Below are positions 1-8,253 of a stretch of DNA of 64,000 nt, in pieces. A program made the position numbers and the translations under genes. How positions within the stretch are numbered: the first letter of the stretch is position 1; each line of letters opens with the position of its first letter. Origin of the DNA: Blastococcus aggregatus (lineage in GTDB: Bacteria; Actinomycetota; Actinomycetes; Mycobacteriales; Geodermatophilaceae); the NCBI RefSeq assembly GCF_900221005.1, contig NZ_OBQI01000003.1, forward strand, positions 186,001-250,000, given 5' to 3'. Under the pieces are notes generated by a model. That model worked only from the letters and a program-made list of their open reading frames with translations. It was not told where the DNA came from and did no database searches.

Positions 1-88
1 GGCGCACCACGCCGCTGGACCGGTGGCCAGAGGCATGGCCGAGCCGGGACAGCGCTGTGGGGCCGCGGGGGCTGGCGGAGCGGACCAC
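1..88 (-). CDS. Possible partial TadE-like pilus protein
   Basis: An open frame starts with GTG at 88 and runs off the window edge without a stop. The 29 visible residues are basic and Ser/Gly/Arg-rich, like the cytoplasmic N-termini of actinobacterial TadE-like pseudopilins, but the diagnostic hydrophobic segment would lie outside the window. It would follow the small pilin-like gene by 7 bases in the Tad operon, the usual place for TadE/TadF genes. No clear ribosome binding site is visible, so this call rests mainly on position. Confidence 0.3.
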   Translation of the reverse strand, partial: MVRSASPRGPTALSRLGHASGHRSSGVVR

Positions 89-95
89 GGGCTGG

Positions 96-293
96 CTACT
101 GAATCGAGTCCGAACGGGAGGTGACCGCGTTGGCGATCACCGCGACCAACGCGACGGCGATGCCGATCAGCGCCACCGTGATGATCACCTGCTCCACCGA
201 CAGCGAGCCCCGCTCCGGCTCGTCACGGAGATCGTGGAGCCGCTCGCGCAGCGCCGCGCCGAGGGCGGTCAAGGTGGTGAAAAGCGGCATCAT
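96..293 (-). CDS. Short pilin-like membrane protein of the Tad locus
   Basis: This is a 65-residue protein with a charged N-terminal half (about residues 15-29), the sequence SLSVEQ near residues 30-35, and one hydrophobic segment (about 36-58). The layout of a short charged leader, a Glu in a Ser-Val-Glu context and a single membrane helix resembles Flp/TadE-type prepilins processed by a prepilin peptidase; that processing is inferred. It begins with two ATG codons; the first has an AAGGAG site 6 bases upstream. It lies 30 bases after tadC, so it is probably the last-but-one visible gene of the Tad operon. It could equally be a small TadE-like accessory pseudopilin rather than the major pilin. 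Confidence 0.65.
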   Translation of the reverse strand: MMPLFTTLTALGAALRERLHDLRDEPERGSLSVEQVIITVALIGIAVALVAVIANAVTSRSDSIQ

Positions 294-323
294 CGGACTC
301 TCCTTCTGAGGTGGGCATGGCAG

Positions 324-1238
324 TCAGGTAGCCATCAGTCGGGCCAGGGCGGGATAGAGGAACAGCAACAGGAAGGCGATCGACAGCAGCGCAACCGGAG
401 CGGTGAGCTTCTCGCTGGCGGTGTTGGCCGCTGCCTCCTCCTCCGCCAGCAGCTGCACCCGCAGCGACTGGGCGCGGGCCCGCAGCGTCGGGGCGATCGA
501 GGCCCCCTCGACGGCGGCGACCGCGGCGATGTCGGCGACATCGGCCAGCTCGCCGACCCCGGTGTCGGTGGCCAACCGGTGCAACCCGTCCCACGGCGGC
601 TCCCCGGCCAACCGGGCGGCCACCAGCGCGTCGTTGATCCGCCGAAAGACCCACCCGTCGCCTAGCGCGGCGGCCCGTTCCAGGGCGATGGTTGGGCCCT
701 CGCTGGCGTCGCGGCGCAGGCTGACCAGTTCCAGATAGGAGCACAGCGCCAGGCGCATCTGGGAGCGCGCCTCGGCGGCCTGGTCACGCACAACGAGATC
801 GACGACAAAGAAGAGGACGACGGCCAGCGCCAGCGATCCGGCCACCGGAATCACTACGGGCATGCGGACGCCGGCCAGCCCGAGCACAGCGGTGAGCAGC
901 GGCACCAAGGCCGCGCCGAACGCTGCCAGGCCCACCTTGCGTGCGGCGTAGCCCTCCAGCGTCCAGCCAATCAACGCCAGCGCCTGTCCCGGTACCCGCC
1001 GACCCGCCCCCGGCAACCGGGCGGCGGCCCAGATACCGGCGCGGCCGGCCGCCCGTGCCCACCGGTCACCCGCCCCCGGAACCAGCCCGACCGGTGCGCG
1101 TACCGCGCGCCCGTCCAGGCGGACCAGCGCGTCGGCAAGCCGCGGCTGTTCGACCACCACGGCGGCGCGCAGCAGCAGGAACACGCCGAGCCCGACGACC
1201 GCACCGGAGCCGATCAGCAACGCCTGAGCGCCGCTCAC
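324..1238 (-). CDS. tadC: TadC-like type II secretion F family membrane protein
   Basis: Inner-membrane platform protein of the Tad pilus, 304 residues. Hydrophobic segments are visible at the N-terminus, as a pair in the middle (the region containing GAALVPLLTAVLGLAG) and at the C-terminus (ALLSIAFLLLFLYPALARL), enclosing a T2SSF-type helical domain with a conserved-looking run of small residues and charged helices. TadC pairs with TadB to anchor pilus assembly and couple it to the TadA ATPase. The GTG start at 1238 overlaps the tadB stop in a GTGA quartet, implying translational coupling, and this decides the start in a frame that stays open far upstream. Confidence 0.85.
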   Translation of the reverse strand: MSGAQALLIGSGAVVGLGVFLLLRAAVVVEQPRLADALVRLDGRAVRAPVGLVPGAGDRWARAAGRAGIWAAARLPGAGRRVPGQALALIGWTLEGYAARKVGLAAFGAALVPLLTAVLGLAGVRMPVVIPVAGSLALAVVLFFVVDLVVRDQAAEARSQMRLALCSYLELVSLRRDASEGPTIALERAAALGDGWVFRRINDALVAARLAGEPPWDGLHRLATDTGVGELADVADIAAVAAVEGASIAPTLRARAQSLRVQLLAEEEAAANTASEKLTAPVALLSIAFLLLFLYPALARLMAT

Positions 1239-2143
1239 CGGGCCGGCACCTCCTCGTGAGCGAGCTCGTTCCGCCGGCCGCCGTCGCGATCGACCAAGAA
1301 GCGGGTCGACGGCACGGCCACGGTGAGCCTGCGCATCCACAGGAGGCAGGCGACCATCAGACCGGCGATGGCCGCCAGCACCAGCTGCCCGAGCCCGGTG
1401 CCGTAGGGCGCCAGGTAGTCGCCGTTGAACGCGGCCAGCCCGGAGACGGCGACGGTGATCAGGAGCAGCCAGCGGGCATTCGCGCGCGGTTTGGCGCGGT
1501 CGGCCTCCACCTTGCGGCGCATGGTGACCTCTTCGCTGAGGCTTCCGGCAAGCTCGGTCAGCACGCGCGCGAGTCCCGGCCCACGCAGCTCCGCGCCCAG
1601 CAGCAGTGCGCCGACGACCAGGTCTCCGGCGGCGTCGTCGAGATCGTCGGCGAAGGCCAGCAGCGCCCGGGCTGTCGGCCAGCGCGCCTGCAGCCGCGCC
1701 GCCAGCGTGGCCACCTCCGTCTGGATCGGCGCGGGTGCGGTACGGGCCGAGCGGATGAGCGTCTGCTCCAGCCCACCGCCCGCGGCCAGGACGTCGGAGG
1801 TGCGGCGCACCCACTCCTGCAGCGCCTCCAGCCGCTCCACCGCGGCGTTGCCGGCGGCGAACTGCGCCAGCAGCCACGGCACGCCGATAGCCGCCAGCCC
1901 GACCAGGACGCCGCCGACCGGCCAGCCCGAGGCCAGCCACACCACAGCCGCCGCCACCGCGGCGGCTCCCCACAGCATCCGCTGCCGCCGCGCCGCCGGG
2001 CAGTCGACCGACGACGCCGGACGCGGTCTGCGGCGCCGCGGCTGAGCTGGTGCGTCCGGGGCGGTGAGCGCGTGGGCGGCCAGTAACAGGCCGGCGACTA
2101 AGAGTGCTCCGCACACGCCGACCAGCAACCCCGCGCCGCTCAC
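1235..2143 (-). CDS. tadB: TadB-like type II secretion F family membrane protein
   Basis: Second platform protein of the Tad system, 302 residues. It has an N-terminal membrane helix (residues 3-25), a membrane segment near 70-95, and a T2SSF-type cytoplasmic helical domain containing the stretch around AELRGPGLARVLTELAGSLSEEV. A hydrophobic pair is near the C-terminus, followed by a basic tail. The family holds the pilus motor in the cytoplasmic membrane. The GTG at 2143 is chosen because it overlaps the upstream tadA stop as GTGA; an earlier start in the frame would run into tadA. Its own stop overlaps tadC in the same way. Confidence 0.85.
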   Translation of the reverse strand: MSGAGLLVGVCGALLVAGLLLAAHALTAPDAPAQPRRRRPRPASSVDCPAARRQRMLWGAAAVAAAVVWLASGWPVGGVLVGLAAIGVPWLLAQFAAGNAAVERLEALQEWVRRTSDVLAAGGGLEQTLIRSARTAPAPIQTEVATLAARLQARWPTARALLAFADDLDDAAGDLVVGALLLGAELRGPGLARVLTELAGSLSEEVTMRRKVEADRAKPRANARWLLLITVAVSGLAAFNGDYLAPYGTGLGQLVLAAIAGLMVACLLWMRRLTVAVPSTRFLVDRDGGRRNELAHEEVPAR

Positions 2144-3561
2144 CGTCGCCCTCCGACCGTGTCGGCCCACGGCCCCTGGCCGACTCGCAGCCAGCCGGGG
2201 TCGAAGCCGACCCGGACGTAGTCCGCCAAGTCCACCGGATCGTGCTCAGGCACTGCCCGACCGTCGGGTCCCTGAGCGAAGACCTCGGTGACCGCCGGGC
2301 GTCCGCCCTCGCCGATGCCGTTGCACTCGACGACCTGGCTGACGAACCGCTGCCGCTCACCGCCGATCCACCGCTCGTCCACAGTGGTGATGTGCACGAC
2401 CAGGTCGATCGCCGACGCGCACGACCGGTACGCATGCTCGGGGGTGACTGCAGCACGGCCGCGCATGCACAGATTGGCCAGCCGCTCGAACGCGTGGTGT
2501 GCCGAGCGGGCGTGCAGGGTGCAGCACGAGCCGCCCTCGCCGGCCTCCATCACCTCGATCAGCGGCCAAGCCTCCTCGCCACGGACCTCCCCCAGCCACA
2601 CCCGGCTGACGTTCATCACCAACGCCTGCTCCACTAGCTCGGTCAGCGTCACCTCGCCGAGGCGGCGGCCGTCCGGGCCGCGCTCCCCGGAGCCCTCCCG
2701 GGCCTCGAACGGCACCACCCGCGGATGCCGATCGGGCAGCTCGTGCAGCAGCAGCTCGAAGTGCTTCTCGATCGTGGCCAAGTTCTCGCTCACCGGCAGT
2801 TCGTTGGCCAACGCGCGCAGCATGAGCGTCTTGCCGGCGCCCTGCGCGCCGGTGACCACGATGTTCTTCCGGGCCCGCACCGCCGCCCGTAGGAACTCCG
2901 CCAGAGGCCGGCCGATCGCCCGCAGCTCCACCAGGTCGTCGAGGTCGACGTCGCGGATCCGGTGCCGCCGGATCACCAACTGCGGGCGGGGCACGGTCTC
3001 GATCACCGCCGCCAACCGCGACCCGTCCGGCAGCCGCATGGTCAGCAGCGGACTTGCCGTGGTCAGCGTCCGTTCCGATCGGCCCAGCCGGGCGGCGATG
3101 TGCTGCAGCTGACGCACCAGGTCCTCGTCCGAGTCCGCGATCGGATCGACCCGGACATCGCGGCCGTCGGAATAGCCGACCCACACGTTGTCGTGCCCGT
3201 GCGCCTCGATGTTCTCCACCAGCGGGTCGTCCAAGTAGGGCTGCAGCCGGCCCAGCCCGAACTGGGCTGCGAACACCGCCTCGGCGATCGCCTGTTCGTC
3301 CTCCGGGGTGGGCACCGCTTGCCCGGCGCGCATCCGTTCGCGCACCAGCTCGTCGACGCCGTCCTGAACAAGAGTGCGGGCCAGCTCCTGCTGCGCCACC
3401 GTGCTGAGCGCCGGGCGGCGCTTGAGCTCCTCGGCCAGCGCCGTCGCCGTCGCCTCGTGCAGCCGGCGGACAAGCATCCAGTCCACCGAGACCGGTGATG
3501 CGTCGAGTCCTCGTGGCACGGCTCCGGCGCGGACGAGGTCGGTGGTGAGGTCAGCGGACAC
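2140..3561 (-). CDS. tadA: TadA/CpaF-type pilus assembly ATPase
   Basis: Secretion ATPase that powers Tad pilus assembly, 473 residues. The Walker A motif GAQGAGKT is at residues 238-245, an Asp/Glu-rich Walker B region (WLGEVRGEE) lies about 75-80 residues later, and a TLHARS histidine box follows, as in CpaF proteins. The N-terminal 100-200 region has the CpaF-type LxPYLDDPLVENIE element. Length fits the family (about 400-500). The ATG at 3561 overlaps the upstream cpaE-like gene by 11 bases. Downstream genes tadB and tadC follow with 4-base overlaps, so the motor and platform are co-translated. Confidence 0.93.
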   Translation of the reverse strand: MSADLTTDLVRAGAVPRGLDASPVSVDWMLVRRLHEATATALAEELKRRPALSTVAQQELARTLVQDGVDELVRERMRAGQAVPTPEDEQAIAEAVFAAQFGLGRLQPYLDDPLVENIEAHGHDNVWVGYSDGRDVRVDPIADSDEDLVRQLQHIAARLGRSERTLTTASPLLTMRLPDGSRLAAVIETVPRPQLVIRRHRIRDVDLDDLVELRAIGRPLAEFLRAAVRARKNIVVTGAQGAGKTLMLRALANELPVSENLATIEKHFELLLHELPDRHPRVVPFEAREGSGERGPDGRRLGEVTLTELVEQALVMNVSRVWLGEVRGEEAWPLIEVMEAGEGGSCCTLHARSAHHAFERLANLCMRGRAAVTPEHAYRSCASAIDLVVHITTVDERWIGGERQRFVSQVVECNGIGEGGRPAVTEVFAQGPDGRAVPEHDPVDLADYVRVGFDPGWLRVGQGPWADTVGGRR

Positions 3562-4354
3562 GGCTGCCCCCGATCGTGGTCGCCGACGCAGGCACGGGCG
3601 CCGGCGGTGGCGTCAACCGGGCTTCGTGCGCCGCGGCGAACTCGACCACGCGTGTTGCGACCGCCCGCGCGGCCCGCAGCAGCGCCGACTGGGCGAACAG
3701 CCGGCCGGCCGGCGCGCCATCGCTGAGCACCGACGCCGCCTTGATATCGCGCGGCAGCGAACCGATGACCTGAACGCCGAGGGCCTCGCCGATCTCCCGC
3801 TCGCCGTAGGGCTCACCCGGCCGGACTACCAGCGTGGCCACCATGCCTGCGTGGCCTCCCCCTCCGCGGAGCTCGGCGATCGCCTGCGTCGCCGCACGAA
3901 CGGCACGCAGCGTCGATCCGGTGACCAAGACCACGGCGGCGGCCCGCCGGACGACGGCTGCGGGAAAGTGCTCGGCGCGCAACCGACCGCAGTCGGCGAT
4001 CACGTCGACCGCGCCGTCCTCCCCCGACGCCAGCACGGCGGCCAGTCGGTCCCAGTCCACGTGTCGGGCGCCGGCGGGGTCGGCCAAGCCGGGTAGCAAC
4101 CGCGCCCGACCCTCCGGGTCGAGCCGCAGCAGCTGGCTGTCCAGGTGCCGGGCCAGTCCGCCACGCCGCGCCGCGAGCTCCAGGTCGGCCAGCCCGCCGG
4201 CGGACATCTCGCCTCGGCCGTATCCCGCCAGCACGTCCCCGCCGGCCGGGTCCAGTTCGGCCAATACCACCGGCTGCGGCCAGGACAGCGCCAGCGCCAG
4301 GCCGCTGGTGGTCACCCCGGGCGCGCCCTTGGCCGAGCACAGCGCGATCAACAC
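3551..4354 (-). CDS. CpaE/TadZ-like ParA-type ATPase
   Basis: MinD/ParA-like P-loop protein of 267 residues. It opens with a deviant Walker A (SAKGAPGVTTSGLALA, residues 8-23) in which the usual GK lysine pattern is KGAPGVT, as in CpaE/TadZ proteins that localise Tad pili at the cell pole. A LAELDPAGGDVL element at about 35-46 is the switch I region of the ParA fold. There is a Pro-rich C-terminal tail. It sits directly before tadA, the usual position, with an 11-base overlap. It could alternatively be called a generic 'chromosome partitioning ATPase' but the context favours a pilus-positioning role. Confidence 0.8.
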   Translation of the reverse strand: MLIALCSAKGAPGVTTSGLALALSWPQPVVLAELDPAGGDVLAGYGRGEMSAGGLADLELAARRGGLARHLDSQLLRLDPEGRARLLPGLADPAGARHVDWDRLAAVLASGEDGAVDVIADCGRLRAEHFPAAVVRRAAAVVLVTGSTLRAVRAATQAIAELRGGGGHAGMVATLVVRPGEPYGEREIGEALGVQVIGSLPRDIKAASVLSDGAPAGRLFAQSALLRAARAVATRVVEFAAAHEARLTPPPAPVPASATTIGGSRVR

Positions 4355-4363
4355 GGCCGCCGC

Positions 4364-5050
4364 CTACTCGCCTGCGACCACAACGATGGCGACCAGACCG
4401 GCAGCGGCGCGGGCGGCGACGTCCGGCCCGTCAGCCGCCGCGACGAGCACGTCGACCACTCGTAGACCGTCGGTTCCCGGCGGACCAGTCTGCACCACGG
4501 TCGCGTCCACCACGCCTGGCGCGCCTGCCTCGGTCGCGACCGGAGCACTGCCGGCGGCCACGGGAACCAGGAGGACGTCATCGCCGGGACGCAGCGCGGT
4601 CGTCGGCAGCTGCACCGGCGACACCCCGACCCCGACCAGTTGCTGGCCGGGGGCCGGGAGGCGCTGATCGGTCAGCGCCTCCCGGGTGAGCAGCGAACCT
4701 GGCATCAGCGTGGCCGCCGCCACCATGCCGATCACCTGGTCTCGGTCACCGTACGGAATGGGCTGCAACGCCGGATCGGGCGAGATCCTCGCTTCCACCA
4801 GGTCGGCGGCGCTGATGGCCTGGCCCCAGGGCACCTCCCGTACGAGCGCGATCACCGGAGACGTCTGGCCCAGCGACGTCGCCAGATATGTCGCGCCCAG
4901 CGCTCCGAGGACCACCATGGTCACAGCGAGCGCCAGCAGCGCCGGACGGCGCTGGCGACGTGGCTGCGGCAGCACCGGCGCCCGGGACAGCCCGTTGCCC
5001 GCCTCGGAAGAAGGCGGTGCGCTGGTCCTCGGCGGCTGGGTGCGAGTCAT
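4364..5050 (-). CDS. SAF-domain, CpaB/RcpC-like protein
   Basis: Single-pass protein of 228 residues: a Pro/Arg-rich cytoplasmic N-terminus (1-35), a membrane helix (about 36-58), then a SAF-type domain beginning at VIALVREVPWGQAISAADL (about 63-81). The SAF fold is found in CpaB/RcpC, a periplasmic component that binds pilin or cell wall during Tad assembly. The ATG at 5050 overlaps the last base of the upstream stop (TGATG) and fits the operon; a longer open frame exists but would lie inside the upstream gene. It is 9 bases before the CpaE-like gene. Confidence 0.75.
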   Translation of the reverse strand: MTRTQPPRTSAPPSSEAGNGLSRAPVLPQPRRQRRPALLALAVTMVVLGALGATYLATSLGQTSPVIALVREVPWGQAISAADLVEARISPDPALQPIPYGDRDQVIGMVAAATLMPGSLLTREALTDQRLPAPGQQLVGVGVSPVQLPTTALRPGDDVLLVPVAAGSAPVATEAGAPGVVDATVVQTGPPGTDGLRVVDVLVAAADGPDVAARAAAGLVAIVVVAGE

Positions 5051-5988
5051 CAGCTGCTCCCGTACTGGTTGAGGACGTGCAGCTCCCCGACGAGAAGCTC
5101 GCCGGACGACGAAAGCTGGACGACCTCTGAGCCGGCTCGTCCGCCACCGGACCAGGTGACGGTCCACGTCGTCGTGGCAGTGATCGGCCACGGGCCGCCG
5201 CCCGGCACCTGCCGGACCGAGGAGCGTGCGTAGGTGTGGCCGCAGTCTGGGGAGGGGCCGTCAGCTCCGGCGCGATAGGGCGTTCCGAGGCCGCAGGGGA
5301 CGGTGTTCCCGTCTCCCATGTCCCAGGTGATCCCGGTGACCACGCCGGTCGCTTCGACGGACACCGGTCCGTCGGTGGCGGAGCGAGTAATGGGGCCGGA
5401 GACGATCTCCCCGCGTTCGGTCCACATCCACACCGGGAGCCCGACCAGTGCGCTGCCCGATTCCTGCGGGGGCGCGGTGCGGATGAGCGGAGGCTGCAAC
5501 TGCATGGCAGCGATGGCCCGCCGCGCGAGGACGGCGGGGTCGACGGAGCCCGTGGGCGGACCTCGCCGCCAGACCACCGACGTCGCTGTAGACCCGATCG
5601 AGCCGCCGTCCTGCACCCCGCAGTTGGCGGTGTAGAGGGCACCGCCCTCATCTGGCGTGTGTCCGTCCCACAGCGGTGAGCCCGGCGGCGGCTGGGGGTC
5701 CATGAGTCCGAGATAGCAGTCGCTCGACTGCTCATACCAGCCGAGGTTATCGCTGTAGCAGGGCACCATCCGCCCACCGGCGTCGCTGCAGCTGGCAGGC
5801 GCACCCCCGTTCGAGGTGGCCGGCGTCGAGGGCGAGATGCTGGTAAGCGCCGGCCGGATGTCCTCGAGGTAGCAGAACCCGGAGGAGAGGCAGATCTCGT
5901 CGGGGGACACGGCTGCCGCGGTCGGGCCCTGCAAGAGCACCGCAGCCAGAACGCCCGCGACGACCCGAGCCCGTCCAAGGGTCAGCAC
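5050..5988 (-). CDS. Exported protein of unknown function, Tad-linked
   Basis: A 312-residue protein with an N-terminal signal peptide (GRARVVAGVLAAVLLQ region, cleavage probably after an Ala-Ala-Ala stretch) and no further membrane helix. Several Cys residues lie in the first 120 residues (suggesting disulfides outside the cell), and the second half contains an Ig/PKD-like beta region (MWTERGEIVSGPITRS ... ITWDMGDGNTV). The WDMGDGNT element resembles PKD-domain signatures. The GTG at 5988 overlaps the upstream stop by 7 bases, and gives a normal signal peptide. It is the second gene of the presumed pilus operon; a role as an extracellular pilus-associated or adhesive protein is inference. 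Confidence 0.65.
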   Translation of the reverse strand: MLTLGRARVVAGVLAAVLLQGPTAAAVSPDEICLSSGFCYLEDIRPALTSISPSTPATSNGGAPASCSDAGGRMVPCYSDNLGWYEQSSDCYLGLMDPQPPPGSPLWDGHTPDEGGALYTANCGVQDGGSIGSTATSVVWRRGPPTGSVDPAVLARRAIAAMQLQPPLIRTAPPQESGSALVGLPVWMWTERGEIVSGPITRSATDGPVSVEATGVVTGITWDMGDGNTVPCGLGTPYRAGADGPSPDCGHTYARSSVRQVPGGGPWPITATTTWTVTWSGGGRAGSEVVQLSSSGELLVGELHVLNQYGSS

Positions 5989-6698
5989 GTCTGGTCCTGC
6001 ACCTCGACGGCGGTGACCAGCCATCGATCCGTGGGAGCCGGGTAGAAAACGACGGTCGCGACGGCGAAGTGCGGTGGTCGCTCGGCGCTGATTACCTCGC
6101 CACTGGCTTGCACCGCTGCCGGGAAGTCGCGTGCGTCCACGCAATCTTCGATCGTCACCGTCTGCAAGGTCCCGTCGGTACCCCCGGCAAGGTCGACTCC
6201 AGCAACCTCGGGGCTGTTGATCACCGAACCTGTGTGCTTGATGCCGCGATCCCGGAGGGCAGAGATCTCGAGGAGCTCGGCCGACCTATAGGGGTCGGCG
6301 GTCAGCTGCGTGTAGGCAGGTAGCCAGCTCTTGGTGGGGTCGCGGCGCGCGTCCTGGATCAGCTCCGTTAGGTCGCCGTAGACGGCCATCGCCTCCTCGG
6401 CGGCAGCCTCGCTCTCCGGGTCTTCCACGACGCTGGGGGCAGCTTGCGATGGCCGCGCCTCGGGCGCCTTCGTGCTCGGCGACGCCTGGCTCGCAGAACC
6501 GTCCTCACCGCTACACGCAACGAGCGTGATCAGTGATCCGGCGACGGCGAGGCCGATCCGCGTGCGCGCCCGGGTCCCAACGGCGCCGGCTGCCCGGCCA
6601 CGTTCAGGCTCGGCCAACGGTCGCATCGCGCAGGGCCCGTGCACGAGGCGATCGAAGGCGCCTGCGAGCGCACGGCGTAGCGCTGACCTGCGGTTCAC
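5982..6698 (-). CDS. Putative lipoprotein
   Basis: A 238-residue protein with a basic N-terminus and a hydrophobic segment ending in a lipobox-like LITLVAC, followed by a Ser/Pro/Glu-rich linker and a folded domain of about 150 residues with helices (EEAMAVYGDLTELIQDA) and beta strands (HFAVATVVFYPAPTDRWLVTAVEV) that resembles SnoaL/NTF2-like small lipoproteins of actinobacteria. The GTG at 6698 has a GGGAGG site 5 bases upstream; a Met 24 residues later would give a shorter leader but has no site. It appears to start the operon that continues into the Tad genes. Function unknown. Confidence 0.65.
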   Translation of the reverse strand: MNRRSALRRALAGAFDRLVHGPCAMRPLAEPERGRAAGAVGTRARTRIGLAVAGSLITLVACSGEDGSASQASPSTKAPEARPSQAAPSVVEDPESEAAAEEAMAVYGDLTELIQDARRDPTKSWLPAYTQLTADPYRSAELLEISALRDRGIKHTGSVINSPEVAGVDLAGGTDGTLQTVTIEDCVDARDFPAAVQASGEVISAERPPHFAVATVVFYPAPTDRWLVTAVEVQDQTC

Positions 6699-6778
6699 GG
6701 CACCTCCCCGAAAGTGGCGGGAAATTACCACGAGATAGGGACAGGAAAGCAAGACCGATGCTCCTGCAATGCTCCTGT

Positions 6779-7231
6779 TCAGCCCCCGAAGGAGGCCATG
6801 GCCGCGTGGTCGCTGCGGGAACGGCGGACGGCCGCCTCCACGCGAGCGACGTCTACACCGAGGACTTCCGCGACGGCGGCGATCACCTTGGCGGAGTGAT
6901 CTACACCCGGGCGGCCATCCTCCAGGCGCACGTAGGTCATGACCGATAGGCCGGGGCCAGTCACCTCGTTCGTGGCGAGTCCGGCCGCCAGGCGGAGGGC
7001 CGCCAAGGGCGGGTCACCTGCATCGACGTCCAGAAGATGCAACGGATCGACGCCCAGGGCAGTCGCCAGGCGGGGTACGAAGCGGGGTCGCGGGCGTTCG
7101 AGCCCCGCCTCCCAGACTCGGATACGCGCCGGGCCGGAGAGCTCCAGCTTCGTGGCCAGCTCTTCCCTGGTCAGCCCCACGGCCTCACGGGCAGCCCGCA
7201 AGCGGTCACCTCGAAGCAGCGGCCGCGCCAT
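6779..7231 (-). CDS. XRE-family transcriptional regulator
   Basis: A 150-residue protein with an N-terminal Cro/C1-type helix-turn-helix (residues about 8-62: LRAAREAVGLTREELATKLELS ... RIRVWEAGLERPRP), followed by a second helical segment of about 60 residues resembling another HTH (VMTYVRLEDGRP...AKVIAAVAEVLGV). The ATG at 7231 has an AGGAGG site 7 bases upstream; an earlier start in the frame lacks one. It lies 80 bases upstream of the lipoprotein/Tad operon in the same direction. Whether it regulates that operon is unknown. Confidence 0.8.
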   Translation of the reverse strand: MARPLLRGDRLRAAREAVGLTREELATKLELSGPARIRVWEAGLERPRPRFVPRLATALGVDPLHLLDVDAGDPPLAALRLAAGLATNEVTGPGLSVMTYVRLEDGRPGVDHSAKVIAAVAEVLGVDVARVEAAVRRSRSDHAAMASFGG

Positions 7232-7640
7232 GGCAGCCCTCCTCCATGTCACCCATTCGGTGGACACCCCGCTCGTGTGACGTCGAACCCTAGCCGCAAC
7301 GTCGGCTTAGTCGGACGCGCGTCAGCGGCCGGCACATGCCGCTGGCCGCCTGATGGTGCGAGAGCCTCAGGCCACTACTCCGCGCCGCCGAGCAGTGGCC
7401 ACCAGCCTGTACACCAGCCCGGGCCTCCGGTATTTCGCCCGTAACTTTCAGTGATCGGAAGACGCGTAGCGCGGCGCCGGTTTGCACGATCACGGGGGAC
7501 GGGCGGTGCTCTCATCACCGGAACTGGAGGATTCCCGGAGACCCGTGCGTCATCGTGAGGCGCCGGTAGCAGGCAGCACGTCCTTCAGCACGACTTCGGG
7601 TCCGTGTCAGTGAGATGGGACATATCCGGAAGGTGACGAC
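7232..7640. other. 409-bp non-coding gap
   Basis: No gene is supported here on either strand. A DNA stretch near 7425-7460 is locally less GC-rich (around the sequence tatttcgcccgtaactttc) and could hold a promoter, but no convincing -10/-35 pair is aligned with a gene. The gap separates the Tad locus from the integrative-element debris at 7641-8373 and may contain degraded element DNA. Confidence 0.4.
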
Positions 7641-7835
7641 ATGGGTTATCCGCAGCCGCTCGCCGATGTTCTGGACATCGATCACATGCTGCTCATGCCG
7701 GAGGAGAGAGCGCACCTGCTCTGGGCCACCTGCAGGACGCCGATCCGTCAAGGGCCTCGGGCGCGGGCGGATGCCGGTCATCCGGAGCTTCGTCTCCAGC
7801 CTGAGGTCATCGGTGGCTTGGAGCAGCCGCGGTGA
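7641..7835 (+). CDS. Small protein of unknown function next to the excisionase
   Basis: A 64-residue frame with an ATG preceded by a GGAAGG site 9 bases upstream. Its stop overlaps the GTG start of the excisionase-like gene as GTGA, a coupling typical of real gene pairs. The sequence (PLADVLDIDHMLLMPEERAHLLWATC) is helical and acidic at first and then low-complexity and Arg-rich, so the C-terminal part may be frameshifted. Not recognised; could be a small accessory gene of an integrative element, or a decayed one. Confidence 0.4.
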   Translation: MGYPQPLADVLDIDHMLLMPEERAHLLWATCRTPIRQGPRARADAGHPELRLQPEVIGGLEQPR

Positions 7836-8068
7836 ACCTCGAGGACCTCAGGGCCAGTGGCTCCGCCGTGGTGACCGTCGCGGAGGCGGCCTCGGTATTC
7901 GGCGTCGATGTCCGTACGGTGACCCGAGCCATCGAGAATGGCGAGCTGCCCGTGGTTCGGCTGGGTCGACGAGTACTGATCCCACGCCTACCACTGTTGG
8001 CCGTCCTGGGTGTGGCAGTCGACGACGCCGTCGGAGGGCTGCACGACTCCTCTGCTGGGGGCCGGTAG
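7832..8068 (+). CDS. Excisionase-like HTH protein
   Basis: A 78-residue protein with a MerR/Xis-type winged HTH at residues 14-52 (VVTVAEAASVFGVDVRTVTRAIENG, then ELPVVRLGRRVLIPR). This form is typical of excisionases or DNA-binding subunits coded just upstream of tyrosine integrases in actinobacterial integrative elements. No integrase follows: the C-terminal codons already lie inside a 211-bp segment repeated at 43161-43371. The protein's end (SSAGGR then stop) matches the end of a frame in that second copy (TSAGSR then stop). It is therefore an orphan excisionase left behind after loss of the integrase. The GTG start overlaps the preceding gene's stop. Confidence 0.7.
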   Translation: MNLEDLRASGSAVVTVAEAASVFGVDVRTVTRAIENGELPVVRLGRRVLIPRLPLLAVLGVAVDDAVGGLHDSSAGGR

Positions 8069-8252
8069 CCACGGGCCTACACCCACAACAACCAGCTGAC
8101 TGCGACCCCGGAAGCGGAGACCGCACCAGCAACCTCACCGCCCAGCCGGTGGGAGGCTTCTGCGCGGATTGGCATGTCCGGGACCAAGCTGGTCGGCTGT
8201 TGGGAGTCGGGTCTGCGGGGATCGCGTCGTGATACTCCGCGTGATACTGCCG
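8042..8252 (+). repeat. 211-bp integrase-associated segment, copy 1
   Basis: This segment aligns along its whole length, with no net length change, to 43161-43371. Its last 24 bases (8229-8252) are identical in both copies and contain two near-repeats, GTGATACTCCGC and GTGATACTGCCG, in tandem. Conserved blocks also include cctctgctg near the start and gcccagccg in the middle. One frame through it reads GDRTSNLTAQPVGGFCADWH, a type of read-through peptide often seen 3' of actinobacterial tyrosine integrases. The tandem 12-mers look like integrase arm-binding sites. This is probably debris of an attP/int region. Confidence 0.7.
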
Positions 8253-8253
8253 C

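Noticed and set aside
324..2456. A 710-residue single protein on the minus strand
   Set aside because: Only the last 304 codons look like protein (TadC). The upstream part is the shadow of tadB and tadA, and the GTGA overlap sets the true start at 1238.
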